Below are positions 31,966-44,000 of a stretch of DNA of 64,000 nucleotides, piece by piece. The notes under the pieces are model-generated. The model saw only the letters and a list, made by a program, of their open reading frames with translations. It did not search any database and was not told where the DNA came from. The stretch comes from Hydrangea macrophylla. Its lineage: Eukaryota; Streptophyta; Magnoliopsida; Cornales; Hydrangeaceae. The stretch's first letter is position 1. Each line of letters begins with the position of its first letter. The position numbers were made by a program, and so were the translations under genes. The DNA is taken from positions 106,859,691 through 106,923,690 of the forward strand of contig CM066984.1 in assembly GCA_033977485.1 (NCBI GenBank), given 5' to 3'.

Positions 31966-34900
31966 GGAAGGATCTTCCTTGGAACATATGCAAGGGATAC
32001 ACACAAGAGATACACCAAAAAAATACAAAGAAATCACTACCATTACACTAACATATTTTGAGAGAAAAGAGAGAGTTTAGAGAACTAGAGAGAAGAGCTT
32101 GGAAGATCTTCAAAGAAAGACTTTTGAGGATAGCTTGGAGGTGACCCTCTAATCTTTAGTTGTGTTCTCTTTCTTTTTGAGCTTCTAATCTTCAAGTCAT
32201 TGTTAATTTTTCTTGATTAAATCTTAGAGTTTGTCTAGTAAGCTTAGGAGTTCTTGTTTCTAATTATTTAGTCTTTCTTGTATTTCTTTTGGTTTATGTT
32301 CCTCTCTTGAGATTCTTGGAGATCTTCAATATCTCACTTGAAATCTCTTGAGTATGATCCTTTGAATCCCATGTAAGCTTATACTTTACATGAGAGTCAA
32401 AATTTGATCATCACTTCATTTCACAAGCAAATAGATGAATCCAAGTCCATACTCATGATTTGGATCCTCTAAACTTGGTATTTCATGAAATCATTTTCAC
32501 ATTTTCTTTGAAACTTATGAGTATTAGTCATGTCTTCATCTCCAATGACCATCAAATGGTAGGAGAAAATGGTTTTGAGTCTAAGCCCATCTCCATGGTT
32601 TAGAGTCCTCATCTTGAGATTTCATGAAGTTTATTCATACTTCCTTTGAAATCCACAAATATGAAGGTCTTTAGTCTCCAATGACCATCAAATGGTAGGA
32701 GAAAATGGTTTAGTTTAGGTCCAACTTCATGGTTCAATAGTTGGGGTTAACAAATAAAGTTGAACTTGATAAATGAAAACAGCGAGTTCACAAACTGATT
32801 TTGATCAAAGATTTTTAGTTCGAGATCTAACTGTTGAAATCGAGTGAAACCAACGGGAAAATGTCAATAACACAATATTCTACCACTGTGATTTTTGGTT
32901 TAAGGTGATTTCATGCCTAAGATGGTTTGGTCTTGTGATTTCAGTACATGCAACCCTCTGTCCAACATTTCAGAACAGTAAATTTATTTTGAAACTAATA
33001 AATCAGAATTTTAATGGAGTTTTCGAGGTCTCTAATAATTTTTTCTGGGTACCTTAATGCGTTAGGGAGATCCCCTAAAAAGATCTAAGTGTTTCTCATC
33101 TTTTTGCTATTTTTAAAAAATCGTACAAGATCTCTGGACAGAGAGTTGCAGATTCCTGAGTGATGCCTAGTGTTTTCCATATTCCCGGAGATCTAACCGT
33201 TCAAACCTTGATTTTCTTTTTGGGTTATAAACTAGACTCACAGAGGCATATGGTATCCAAAAATCATTAAGATCCAACTGTTGGAAGCATGCTTTTTCCT
33301 TTTTTAAAGTTCTGGTCTGCTCTCTGCAATTTTCAGAATTTTATGACACATTTGGCCAACTTTTTAAATAATGGCCCAAATGATTCTCCTATGACTTAGG
33401 GCTTAAACCATATCTTAATAACAATTAATTAGGCATAAGTCCAGAGGCTAAGTGATCCAAAATAATGAATAAATCCATGTCTTATCCTTGTTCATATTCA
33501 TTCATGTACATTAACGCTTATAATTAGAACTAGTAATTGGATAAAGTTGGATTTCATGCTTGCTAGATCTAAGATAGAGAATTAGGATTGATTGTTTGAT
33601 ACCATATTATTATGTGAAACATGTGAACTAATCTTTGTTTTGTAGCGCATTTGAGGTACAATTTCTCATCTCCCTTCTAGTTTATTTCATTCCTTGATTT
33701 TATTGATTTTCAACCTCATGCGCGACACCTTAGAATTAGGAGCTTGCCTTATATGTATATGTGATTAGAGACTTTTTTTAGGATTTTCTTTTGTTTGTAT
33801 GCATTGCACGTTTAATATCGTTGCTGGATCCCGGGTAAGTTCTCTTGTTCCCTATTGCATATCATATTGCTTGCTACTTGGAATATGTGGCTTATGAATG
33901 ATATTTTGTCATTAGCAATTTTACACCCTTTTGGACATGCTTTTTGTGATGTATATGTATATATGTATTAGTTGAGGGCATGCTTAGATTAATAAATTTG
34001 ATTAAAAGGATGTTGAGTAGAGGCCTATCGCAAGATAGGATGAGAGATGGTGTTTTAGTCCGACGGGCTCCTTCCTCTCTCATTCCATAATCCCCGGACC
34101 CAATTAATCTCTGGTTTCTAAAAGATCAGTTTGCTTTTAAAATGGTTTCTTAATATTTCCTTTTAAAAATTAAGTGGCGACTTATTTATTTTTGAAATTG
34201 ATTTTGAAAAGCTGTGGGTAAAAGAAAGAAAAACTGCGATATCCACAATACCCAAACAAACCCTTACCAAATGATTGCTTGCATTAAATTGATAAAAAGC
34301 ACAAGTCTAGTCTGATTTACGGGGAGTCCAAATCTGTAGGAGTTCACGCGGCGCGGGCAGTTTTAAACATAAACTGGTATTTTCGTGGCGCGGTGCCCGT
34401 CACAAAATACAGAAAATTCATTTTAATGTAGGAAATGATTTTCCGGTATTATAAAAATACTGATTGAGTTAAAAGTAAACATTTTCACCGTTTTGAAATA
34501 CAGTTTTGAAATCCAACACAAGTATTGCTAATTTTTATAAAATCGTAGTTTGACCCCAAAAGAATTCCAAATATGAAATAAGGCAAGTTACAAGATTTTA
34601 ACACATGAGAATTGAAGTTAAAAGAAAAGTAAACAATACAATTGAATTTAAATATGAAATGCAAGTATCGATAGATAAATGAAAATTGTAACGCCCTGTT
34701 TTTATTTTCATTAATAAATAAATATTGCATTTCATTCCTATGAGTATTTGATTTGATTTCCATTTGATATATATATCTGGGGTCAAACTGTAATTTCCAA
34801 AATATTTTCTGTGATTTCAAAATCAATATCTATATCTTTGTATAAACCGGGAATTTTATTCCTACGCTGATATTATTTTCTGTATTTTCATATCAACCGT

Positions 34901-35694
34901 AAAATGCCAGTTTTGATTTCAAACTGCGCCTTTATCGCATTTTGGGTGTGGGAGCACGTGAGCTCAACCACACCGGGCGAAATCCGCCCATTGCTTGGAG
35001 CCCAAATAATTTTCTCTATATCAGACTCTAATCTCTCTCATTTACTCTCACAGTCTCTAATTCTCTCTCAATTCTCTCAATCATCTCTCACTTTCTCTCC
35101 CTCTCTCAAGATCAACATACACACACTCATATATAGATTATAATATATACAAACACATACATAGTTATATATATCTCAAGATCACAACGGAGGAAGAAAT
35201 TATTGGGCGACGGATATTACGGCGGAATTATCGTTCTCAAATTCTCAGTATTAAACACCTCTGTGAGTATTATAAACTCACTCGCCATGTTTATATACGT
35301 GTATTTCAGTATATATAGGTGTGTATATGTGTATATATATGTATTTCACCATTGAAGCTTGAAATTGGAGTTTTGTAAATCTTAACCAAAATGAAATTTA
35401 TGAATTGGGAATGAAAGATCTTAGTCCCAATAGACTACGGTTCGAATCCTACGCAGTAATTCATCTGTATCGCGGCGAACGGTTGATTTAAAGTTTTGAC
35501 ACTCTAACTTTAATCGTGAAAATTAAGCGATACAATCCGTATTAGTTAAAATTGATCGCGTATTCTTAATCTACGCGAAAAATCGAGGAGATCCATATAT
35601 TACATGTCTTGGTACGAACAGAAAACAGAAATGGGTAAAATTCAGTTTGAAAACCAGAAACAGGGGAAAAATGAAGAAGATGACATTCTGCAAG

Positions 35695-35850
35695 AACTCG
35701 CGCGCGCGACCCACTCGCGCGAGGCTCGCTCGCGCGGCCCGCTCACGCGGACCATCCCTCCCCTTCCCGCGCGCGACCTGTTCTGCCCCTTCGCGCGCGC
35801 GATCCGCTCGCGCGATTTGTTCTCCCCTTCGCTCGCGCGACCTGGCAGTT
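35695..35850. repeat. CTCGCGCGACC palindrome cluster in the solo LTR
   Basis: At least seven CGCGCG-type cores between 35699 and 35843, followed by the GACTGTTTGGAAAAG segment shared with 6660. Confidence 0.75.
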
Positions 35851-36140
35851 TTGAGCAGTTTTTGTATTTTCTTATTAGGGACTGTTTGGAAAAGATTTTG
35901 AAAGTTTTTAAAGAACTGTTTGGCAAATATATTGTTTTAAAGGTCTATGTTTTAAGAATTGTACGAAACAGAACAACTAAGGCCAAAATTTATGCTCGTA
36001 CGATTATCTGGCTTTGTGATTTATTAATGGTGTTATTTATGAAACATTGACATACATAATAGGCTTGAGGTTGGGTCAACATGCATGTGTGTGAGAAAGA
36101 GTGATCAGGGTAAAGCATAGCGGTCTAGTGTGCGACCTCA

Positions 36141-36690
36141 ATATCGATCGGATAGTATTCCTGGTATTGGAGGCGGCAGTGTTGTGTACGGCTTAGATAT
36201 CGATCGGATATTATTCCTGGTATCTAGGGCGCTCGTTTTGGATATCGATCGGATATTATTCCTGGTATCCGAAGCGATGGTATTGTGTACGGCTTAGATA
36301 TCGATCGGATATTATTCCTGGTATCTAGGGCGCTCGTTTCGAATATCGATCGGATATTATTCCTGGTATCCGAAGCGATGGTATTGTGTACGACTTAGAT
36401 ATCGATCGGATAGTATTCCTGGTATCTAAGGCGCGCGTTTCGGATATTGATCGGATAGTATTCCTGATATCCGAAGCGATGGTGGTAGTGTGGTGTACGG
36501 CTTAGATATCGATCGGATATTATTCCTGGTATCTAAGGCGCTTGTTTCGGATATTGATCGAATATTATTCCTGGTATCCGAAATGATGGTATTGAGTGTG
36601 GCTTAGATGTCGATCGGATATAATTCCTGGTATCTGAAGCGATAGTTTGGTGTGCTGTTTTGGATATCGATCGGATAGTATTCCTGGTAT
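36141..36690. repeat. ATATCGATCGG array (about 11 copies)
   Basis: Copies of ATATCGATCGGATA(T/G)TATT with CCTGGTATC occur every ~46-56 bp. They form the counterpart of the array at 6919-7540 but with a less regular higher-order structure. Confidence 0.8.
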
Positions 36691-37315
36691 CTGAGATAAT
36701 GGTTTGGTTGTGTTGAGTTTTGTTGAGAGAAAAGAGTCAGAAAGATGAGATATTACATTGTTCATGCATGGTCGCATATTTATTGCTTTCTTTATTCCCC
36801 CGTGACTTATGTTGGAATTGGAACCTTGAATCTATTGCTTTTAAAGTTAAATTGCACCGTTGTTTATATGCTTATATATACATTGCGAGCACTTGTTTAT
36901 TTTGCTCACCAGCTTTCATAAGCTGACGGCGTTGATGCGTCCTGGACTGTATGTCCAGATTTTCAGGGTCAGGAGCAGCCAGGCTATTTTGATTATGCTA
37001 CTTAGAGTCAGGAGACTTTCCAGGAGGCTGCTTTATATTTCCTATGTCTTTTAATTTGGGTTTGTAATAAACTAGCTTTAGACATTTGAATAAGGCGTTT
37101 TGTGCCTAAGTGTCTGACTGCTGTAATAGTTAGTAAGTTTTAATTGTGGAGGTTATATTTTGTTAGTATCCTTTGCTCTAGAAATGTTGTTAAGTTATTT
37201 GTTGCAGGGACAATTGGTCATACTCACTTGTCACGACCTACGAGTCCATAAAGGAAATTAAATGCTTTCCTGTATTATGCTACGTCGGGGCGTGACAAAA
37301 ATGCAGGTTATTACA

Positions 37316-38478
37316 GATCTAACTCTGGGCAGAATTATCTCTGCAGAAAGTTAGATTGATCTAACTCTGGGCAGAATTTGTTTATGCAGAAAGTTGGATT
37401 GAGCATAAATAATTGTGCTTGAGCGAATTCTTGGCAGAATGCTTGAGCACATTTTGAACAATTAAATTCAAGATTTAAATGAACATAACTTGGTTTAGGG
37501 AGTTCGGATTCACGCGCCATTTTCAACGTTGAATTCCTTATTTGAAAACCTTTCTTTTGAGATGATATCCCGACCAAAAAAAAAAAAAAATCTTAAATGA
37601 CCATTTTACCCTCATGGCTAATTACATGCAAATGAGTTTTATAAAGAGTTTAAAAGAGAATTTAAACTTGATATATGTTATATCATTGGGGACGTGCCTT
37701 AGTGGCATTGTTACACGTGTCCTAATCCGCCCGAGGCGGGTTAGGGGTGTGACAATTATACCAAGCGAAATATATGCCAATAAATTTGAGGTCAACAAGA
37801 CAAGAATCATTCAGACTGTAATGGTTTGGTTCGGTTAGTTTTCACCACCAAAACCAAACTGAACCAATAAGTGGATTTTCCTATTATGCTAAACCAAAAC
37901 AAACCGAATCCCCAAGAACACCGAACCAAACCGACCATGGCCAATCAATTTGGTTTTGGTCGATTTTGGTGGCCGGTGAAGAGATGGAAAGTTTAAATGA
38001 CAACACAGAGAAAGGGGAAGAGAATAACAGAGTCCCAATTCACAAATCAGGGAGATATCAAAAAATTAACACAAATCAACATAGAATACTAACAATAATC
38101 AACATCAAAAATCAAAATCTAAAAAAGAAAAAGGTGAGATTTTGAAGATTTGAAAGATAGCAAAGACATATCTTTTACATATCAACCCAATCAAAATCAA
38201 AACCTAACAATAATCAACACAAAAATCAAAACCCAACCTCGAAGATCTTGAAGGTTCGGCCATTTATAGTCACAATCTGGAAGCTTTGACCACCATAGTT
38301 GCAGATCTTGTAGCTTCGACCACCATAGGAGCATATCTTGCAGAGATCGATCCCAGGGCGGTGACGAGGGCTAGGGCTTGGGTTTCAGGGTGGTGGAGGC
38401 GCAAGGAAGAGGTGGCTACTATGGCTTTGAGACTTGGAGAGAGAAAGAAGTAGACTTTGATTAGGGTTCCTTTCCTTC

Positions 38479-38529
<51 letters not shown>

Positions 38530-38743
38530 GGTTTCTCGAGACTGGAAAGAGAGAAATGGATGGTTTAGTATAATATGTATTTATTATATGTATAATGCTG
38601 GGTTTATTTTTAAGTTATATGTATACATCTATTAATCTATAGTACAATATGCATTTATTGTTTCAACTTTCAAGATTGACAATGACAAGAGAGGGGGACT
38701 TCTGATGAAGAGAGAGAAAAATTTGACCAAAAAAGAAGAGAAA
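37316..38743. other. Non-coding remnants left of Gy4
   Basis: No gene is seen. 37316-37460 repeats a GATCTAACTCTGGGCAGAAT unit. An LTR-like terminus GGTTAGGGGTGTGACA ends at about 37754. From about 37822, GGTTTGGTTCGGTTAG and CCAAACTGAACCAA sequences begin. Their counterparts in reverse lie at 49440-49620, so Gy4 probably landed inside an older inverted-repeat element. A (GA)n run lies at about 38482-38526. Confidence 0.45.
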
Positions 38744-39404
38744 TGTCACGCCCCGGAGTAGCATAAATAGAGAAAAATAAATTTCCTTTATGGGTCCATA
38801 GGGAATGACAAGTGAAAGTCACTAACATCCACACCACACAGTACTAGTCCAAACAGGAACAGTAAAACAACTGAAATATAAACACGGTTCTATCTATTAC
38901 AAACATCAGAGTACGGTCCACAGGATCACAACAGGTCTGGAGACAACATATGCCCAAGTACCCGTTAACTACAAAGTACAACAGTAAAAGGAAAAGTAGT
39001 AATATAACTACTATCTATCTTCAGGTCTTCAGCTAGCGTACGGATAGGCGTCAGCATAACTGGCATCAGTGGGGCCATTCTCTACGTAACTCCCTTCAGG
39101 GTAATCGTTATCGCCATGAGTTCCGTCATCTGCATTGTAAAGGACAGGGTAGTCTGGACGGGGAATGTCCAGGCAATAAAGGCCGTCAGCTTGTTGAAAG
39201 CTGAGTGAGCACTAACTAACACAGTCTCATAGAAATGACATAATTACCATTATGACAGTGATACTAAATATATCCCTTACTCGTTTATTCAGACATATCA
39301 TTAATCGATTATTATCGACTCCCATTCTAAGACTGATTCCACAAAAAATCCCAACTGACTATCTCGAACTGATTATATCAGCACAACATATCAGTGCTCT
39401 TGTT

Positions 39405-39660
39405 CACCGCTATACCGCTTTTAAGAACTCTTGCGAGCACCCATACATCGTTCTCATATAACGACTGGTCCATGGATATACCCATACTCTTGTTCACCGC
39501 TTTTAAGAACTCTTACTGTTCACCGCTTTTAAGAACGCTTGCGAGTACGATACATACACAGCTCTGGTAAATATAAATCATGGGCGTGCCACATCTACTC
39601 TTGTTCACCGCTTTTAAGAACTCTTACTGTTCACCGCTTTTAAGAACGCTTGCGAGTACT
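39405..39660. repeat. TTCACCGCTTTTAAGAAC array in the Gy4 3' LTR
   Basis: Five copies of TTCACCGCTTTTAAGAAC(T/G)CTT, one with a small insertion. It is repeated in the 5' LTR at about 47742-47997. Confidence 0.85.
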
Positions 39661-40021
39661 GTGCACCCATAATTCTCACGATCCTGATCAAATCCTTGAC
39701 ATACACTTATCGGATTTAACCTGAGCGAATCATCAGCTCGACACACACAACTTTAAACATACCAATCCTCTTACTGACTCCTTTCTCACTTATCCAATAC
39801 TACCCAGTATTATCATCTCAAACTTACTACGTTATCGCGTCGTACTATTACTAGCGTTCCGAACCCGACTACGTTACTCACCATGTTATCTCAATCTCAT
39901 TATCGTATCCCATTACCTCCGTAATCCATAATATCGCATAATAGGAACATGGAACCGCAATTAAACAACTACGCATTATGAATTATAAACTGAAAGGAAT
40001 ACATTCATGTTCTGCTAGGTT

Positions 40022-40226
40022 CGATCGATTGAGGTCATCTCGATCGCTCGAAGAAAGTGTTGTTCGATCGATTGAAGTCTTCTCGATCGATCGAAGTGAA
40101 GGTAGTCTCGATCGATTGAAGTATTCTCGATCGATTGAACTCAGGGATGTTCGATCGGTTGAACTCAGTTCGATCGATTGGGACTCTGCTGTTCGATCGA
40201 TTGAACTCAGTTCGATCGATCGAACT
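40022..40226. repeat. Ten TTCGATCGATTGAA dyads, alternating 19/24-bp spacing
   Basis: Cores start at 40022, 40041, 40065, 40084, 40109, 40128, 40152, 40171, 40194 and 40213, giving spacing 19, 24, 19, 25, 19, 24, 19, 23, 19. The ~43-bp pair period is about four helical turns. It is not a multiple of 3. Confidence 0.92.
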
Positions 40227-40711
40227 TCATCTTCTACAGATTCTGCCAGTGAACGTGCAGAATGTGCTAAGGGGTGTTTGGGTTATAATTATACGTCCAG
40301 AATATGTAAAACATCATGACTAAGATACCGAGTGAGTTTGGAACTCACCAAAAGTCGTAAGGGCGCGTTTGGGTAAGCTTTAGCTCCGAAGCTTTAATGG
40401 CGGCCTCTTTCTCTCTCTGCTCCTCTCTTCGTCTCTTCTGTCTCTCTTTCTCTGCCTCTTCTTGTTCTTCTTCTTCTCCTTCTTCTTCTTCTTCTTGTTC
40501 TCTCTCCCGGATATATATATATATATATATGTGTGTGTGTATAATTGTGTATATATATATAAACACACACAAACTCACAACTCTCTCAACTCTCTAAAAC
40601 TCTCACAAACTCAGCAAACACACAACATACACGAATGCAGTGTATATATAAAGAAATGGGAGTGTAGGTGGCAGCATTTGCGGGAAACTGGAATTCTGAT
40701 ATTTACATTCT

Positions 40712-40901
40712 CGATCGATCGAAGAATGCTCGATCGATCGAACTCAGATCGGTCAGTTAGATCGATTGAAAAAAAGGTTTGATCGATTGAAGTGGGGACC
40801 ACGTATTTAATTTATGTCGGTAGGGTTTTCGATCGCTCGAAAAGGGTTCGATCGCTTGAACTGAAGGGTCTCGATCGCTCGAACTAGCTTCGATCGATCG
40901 A
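40712..40901. repeat. Second TTCGATCGATCGAA cluster in the Gy4 3' LTR
   Basis: Well-preserved cores at 40712 and 40731, then degenerate ones to about 40790, then 40830, 40849, 40872 and 40891 (spacing 19, 23, 19). On the sense strand it lies about 80-270 bp from the LTR start, upstream of the TATA-like run. Confidence 0.88.
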
Positions 40902-40982
40902 AGATGAAATTTCTTGAATGGTCAATTGAAGTATATAGAATCTCTCTGCATTAAATATTTATTGAAAATACGGGGTATTACA

Positions 40983-41000
40983 TCATCCACCACCCAACAA
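40983..41000 (-). other. Gy4 polypurine tract
   Basis: Minus strand reads TTGGGTGGTGGATGA immediately before the LTR start TGTAATACC. It follows a GAGGACGAAATCTTTTG block seen in related form in Gy2. Confidence 0.75.
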
Positions 41001-41034
41001 AAGATTTCGTCCTCGAAATCAGAAACATACAAGG

Positions 41035-44000
41035 TTAAAACAAAAACGGAAACTTCTCACGCATCTCTGACTCTAGTTCCCATGAAGCTTCTCCTTCATC
41101 ATGATGCTTCCACTGAATCTTGACTAATGGAATCTCCTTATTCCTGAGCTTCTTGACTCCATGATCTAAAATGCGAACTGGTCCTTCATTGAACGTAACA
41201 TTGTCGTTGACTTCAATATCCTCGAAGTTGATTTCATGCGCTGGGTTATGAATACATTTCCTCAGCATACTGATGTGGAAAACGTTGTGCACTCCTGACA
41301 TCTTCGGTGGCAGCGCAAGACGATAAGCAACTTTTCCCACACGCTCTAGAATCTCGAACGGTCCGATGAATCGTGGCGATAATTTGCCTCTCTTCTGACC
41401 AAATCTGACGATGCCTCGAACAGGCGAAACTTTGAGTAGCACATGATCTCCAACGGTAAACTCTAAATCTTTGCGTCGCTTGTCAGCATAACTCTTGTGT
41501 CGGGTCTGAGCTGTCTTCATCTTCTCACGTACAATCTGAATCTTCTCATTGGTTTCTCGTATCATTTCTGGCCCAAGAAGTTGAGTATTTCCGACTTTAG
41601 TCCAACATAACGGTGATCGGCAAGGTCTTCCGTACAAAGCTTCAAACGGCGCCATTCCTATACTCGAATGATAACTGTTGTTGTAAGCGAATTCTATCAA
41701 AGGTAAGTGTGTCTCCCAAGAATTCTCAAAATCAATGACACAAGCACGTAACATGTCCTCCATTACTTGATTAACTCTCTCCGTCTGTCCATCGGTCTGT
41801 GGATGAAAAGCTGAACTCAAGTTCAATGTTGTTCCCATCGCTGTCTGGAGACTCTTCCAAAATTCTGCAGTAAAGCGCGAATCTCGATCTGATACAATAG
41901 AAACAGGTACTCCGTGTAACCGTACTATGTGTTGCAGATACATTCGGCTCAATCGTTCCACTGGATACGTCATACTGTAGCCGATAAAATGTGCTGTCTT
42001 CGTAAGTCGATCCACAATTACCCAAATAGCGTCATGATTCTGCTGCGATTTTGGTAATCCTACCACAAAATCCATGGTGATGTGTTCCCATTTCCATTGA
42101 GGAATTGGTAACGGCTGTAGAAATCCAGGTGGTTTCTGATGTTCTGCCTTTACTTGTTTACAAGTAAGACACTGAGAAACATATTCAGCCACTTCTCGCT
42201 TCATTCCTTCCCACCAAAAATTTCTCTTCAAATCCTTGTACATCTTTGTACTTCCTGGATGAATCGTCATCCGTGATTTATGAGCTTCATCCAATATGTC
42301 CTTCCGGAGATTTTCTTTGTCAGGTACACAGAGTCTACCTTTACATCGTAAAGCTCCATCTGTACTAACACTCCAGATATCAGGTTCTTTTGCTGTCATC
42401 TTGGTGAACCATAACTTCAAATCCTCTGCTGTCTGTTGAGCTTCTATGATACGGCTGATCAAAGTTGGTTGTACCATCAGACATCCAAAATGTTGTCTTT
42501 CCATTGGTTTCAATGGCTGAAACTTGAATTCGGCTAAAACTTCCAATGCTTTCCATTCTCGAATTAGCAATGCAGCGATCACTAGTCGAGGTTTACGGCT
42601 CAAAGCATCTGCTACGATATTTGCTTTACCCGGATGGTATTGCAATGAAAAGTCATAGTCCTTGAGTAACTCCATCCATCTTCGTTGTCGCATGTTCAAC
42701 TCCTTTTGAGAGAACAAATACTTCAGGCTCTTATGATCGGAAAACAGATCGAACTTTTCTCCATAGAGATAGTGTCTCCAAATCTTTAAGGCAAACACTA
42801 TTGCTGCCAATTCCAGGTCATGCGTCGGATAATTCTTCTCGTGTACCTTCAATTGTCTTGATCCATATGCGATAACATTTCCGTCTTGCATAAGTACACA
42901 ACCCAATCCCTGGTGCGATGCGTCACTGTAGATCACATATCTTTCTCCACTCTTAGGTATCGCAAGTACCGGTGCAGAAGTCAATTTCTCTTTTAACTCC
43001 TGAAATGCACCCTCATGCTTGTCCGTCCATTCATACTTCGTCTCCTTCCTTGTTAAATTCGTCAGTGGTCCTGCTAACTTGGAAAATCCTTCTACGAATC
43101 TTCTGTAATATCCTGCTAATCCAAGAAAACTTCTGACCTCTGTCGCATTGGTCGGTCTATTCCAGCTTAAGACTGCATCAATCTTAGATGAGTCCACAGA
43201 AATACCGTCCTGAGTTATAACATGTCCCAAGAATTTGACTTCCCGTAGCCAAAACTCACACTTGCTGAATTTTGCATACAACTTGCTATCTCGAAGTGTC
43301 TGTAAGGCAATCTGTAAATGCTTCTTGTGATCTTCTTCCGTCTTTGAGTAGATCAGTATATCATCGATGAACACTATAATGAATTGATCCAGATATGGTT
43401 TGAATACTCTATTCATTAAGTCCATAAATACTGCTGGCGCATTCGTCAATCCAAAAGGCATAACTAGAAACTCATAATGCCCGTATCTTGTCCTGAATGC
43501 AGTCTTCGATACATCCTCTGGTCGAACTAACAGTTGGTGGTATCCTGAACGTAAATCGATCTTGGAAAAGATCCTAGATCCTTGTAACTGGTCGAATAGG
43601 TCGTCTATCCGAGGAAGTGGATATCTATTCTTGATCGTAACCTTGTTCAACTCCCTGTAGTCTATACAGAGTCGAAGTGTTCCATCCTTCTTCTTTACAA
43701 ACAGAACTGGTGCTCCCCAAGGTGACGTACTCGGGCGAACGAAACCTAAGTCTTCAAGTTCCTGAACTTGCTTCTTTAGTTCCAACATCTCAGTTGGTGC
43801 CATCCTATATGGAGTCTTGGAAATCGGCAATGTACCAGGTACTAATTCCACACAGAAGTCTATTTCTCTTTTCGGTGGGAGTCCTTTAATATCCTGAAAT
43901 ACATCTTGAAAGTCTTGCACACTAGGAATCTGATCCATCGTGAGCTCTGTACTTGTTCTCCCAATCGTAGCCAAATTACTCGTAAGAAACATCTCGCTCG

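Larger units (their letters stand above)
31240..34247 (+). repeat. Tat1-type solo LTR (3008 bp) with target duplication ATACC
   Basis: Begins TGTAGACACCCC and ends GATATCCACA. It is flanked by ATACC at 31235-31239 and 34248-34252. There is no internal region, so it is a solo LTR left by recombination. A TATA box (TCTATAAAAAG) lies at about 31953-31963, with two dyad clusters upstream. Sequence downstream of 32050 has no coding potential that I can see. Confidence 0.9.
34687..37297 (+). repeat. Gy3-family solo LTR (2611 bp) with target duplication AAAAT
   Basis: Begins TGTAACGCCCTG and ends GGGGCGTGACA. It is flanked by AAAAT at 34682-34686 and 37298-37302. It is inserted 13 bp from the end of a related LTR in the opposite orientation, giving a head-to-head pair. 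It carries a CGCGCG cluster and an ATATCGATCGG array. Confidence 0.9.
28848..37315 (-). repeat. Gy3 5' LTR, split by two nested solo LTRs
   Basis: Starts TGTCACGCCCC next to the primer site. The LTR pieces are 28848-31239, 34253-34686 and about 37303-37315. The middle piece, read on the minus strand, matches the start of the LTR at 34687 (TTGCATTTCAT, GGGGTCAAACT, TTTCTGTATTTT). The last 13 bp (GCAGGTTATTACA) match its first 13. Removing the insertions gives an LTR of about 2.8 kb. It contains a CAGGGAGTGTCC array (29520-29850), a CGCGCG cluster (30165-30345) and a minus-strand TATA-like run (GGCTATATATATATAC) near 30976-30993. Confidence 0.85.
38744..40982 (-). repeat. Gy4 3' LTR
   Basis: Plus strand starts TGTCACGCCCCGG and ends GGGGTATTACA. 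A minus-strand TATA-like run lies at about 40505-40562. A TTCACCGCTTTTAAGAAC array lies at about 39405-39660. Two palindrome clusters lie at 40022-40226 and 40712-40901. Confidence 0.95.

Noticed and set aside
40022..40226. Regularly spaced palindromes resembling a CRISPR array
   Set aside because: The spacers are only 9-15 bp, the context is a plant LTR, and no cas-like gene is present.
39978..40319. 113-codon ORF with repeated RSIE, duplicated at 48315
   Set aside because: It is the translation of the CGATCG dyad array in the Gy4 LTRs. It is identical in both only because the LTRs are.
40345..40597. IYIYIYI and SSSSS ORFs near the Gy4 LTR microsatellites
   Set aside because: They come from (AT)n, (GT)n and (CTT)n runs.
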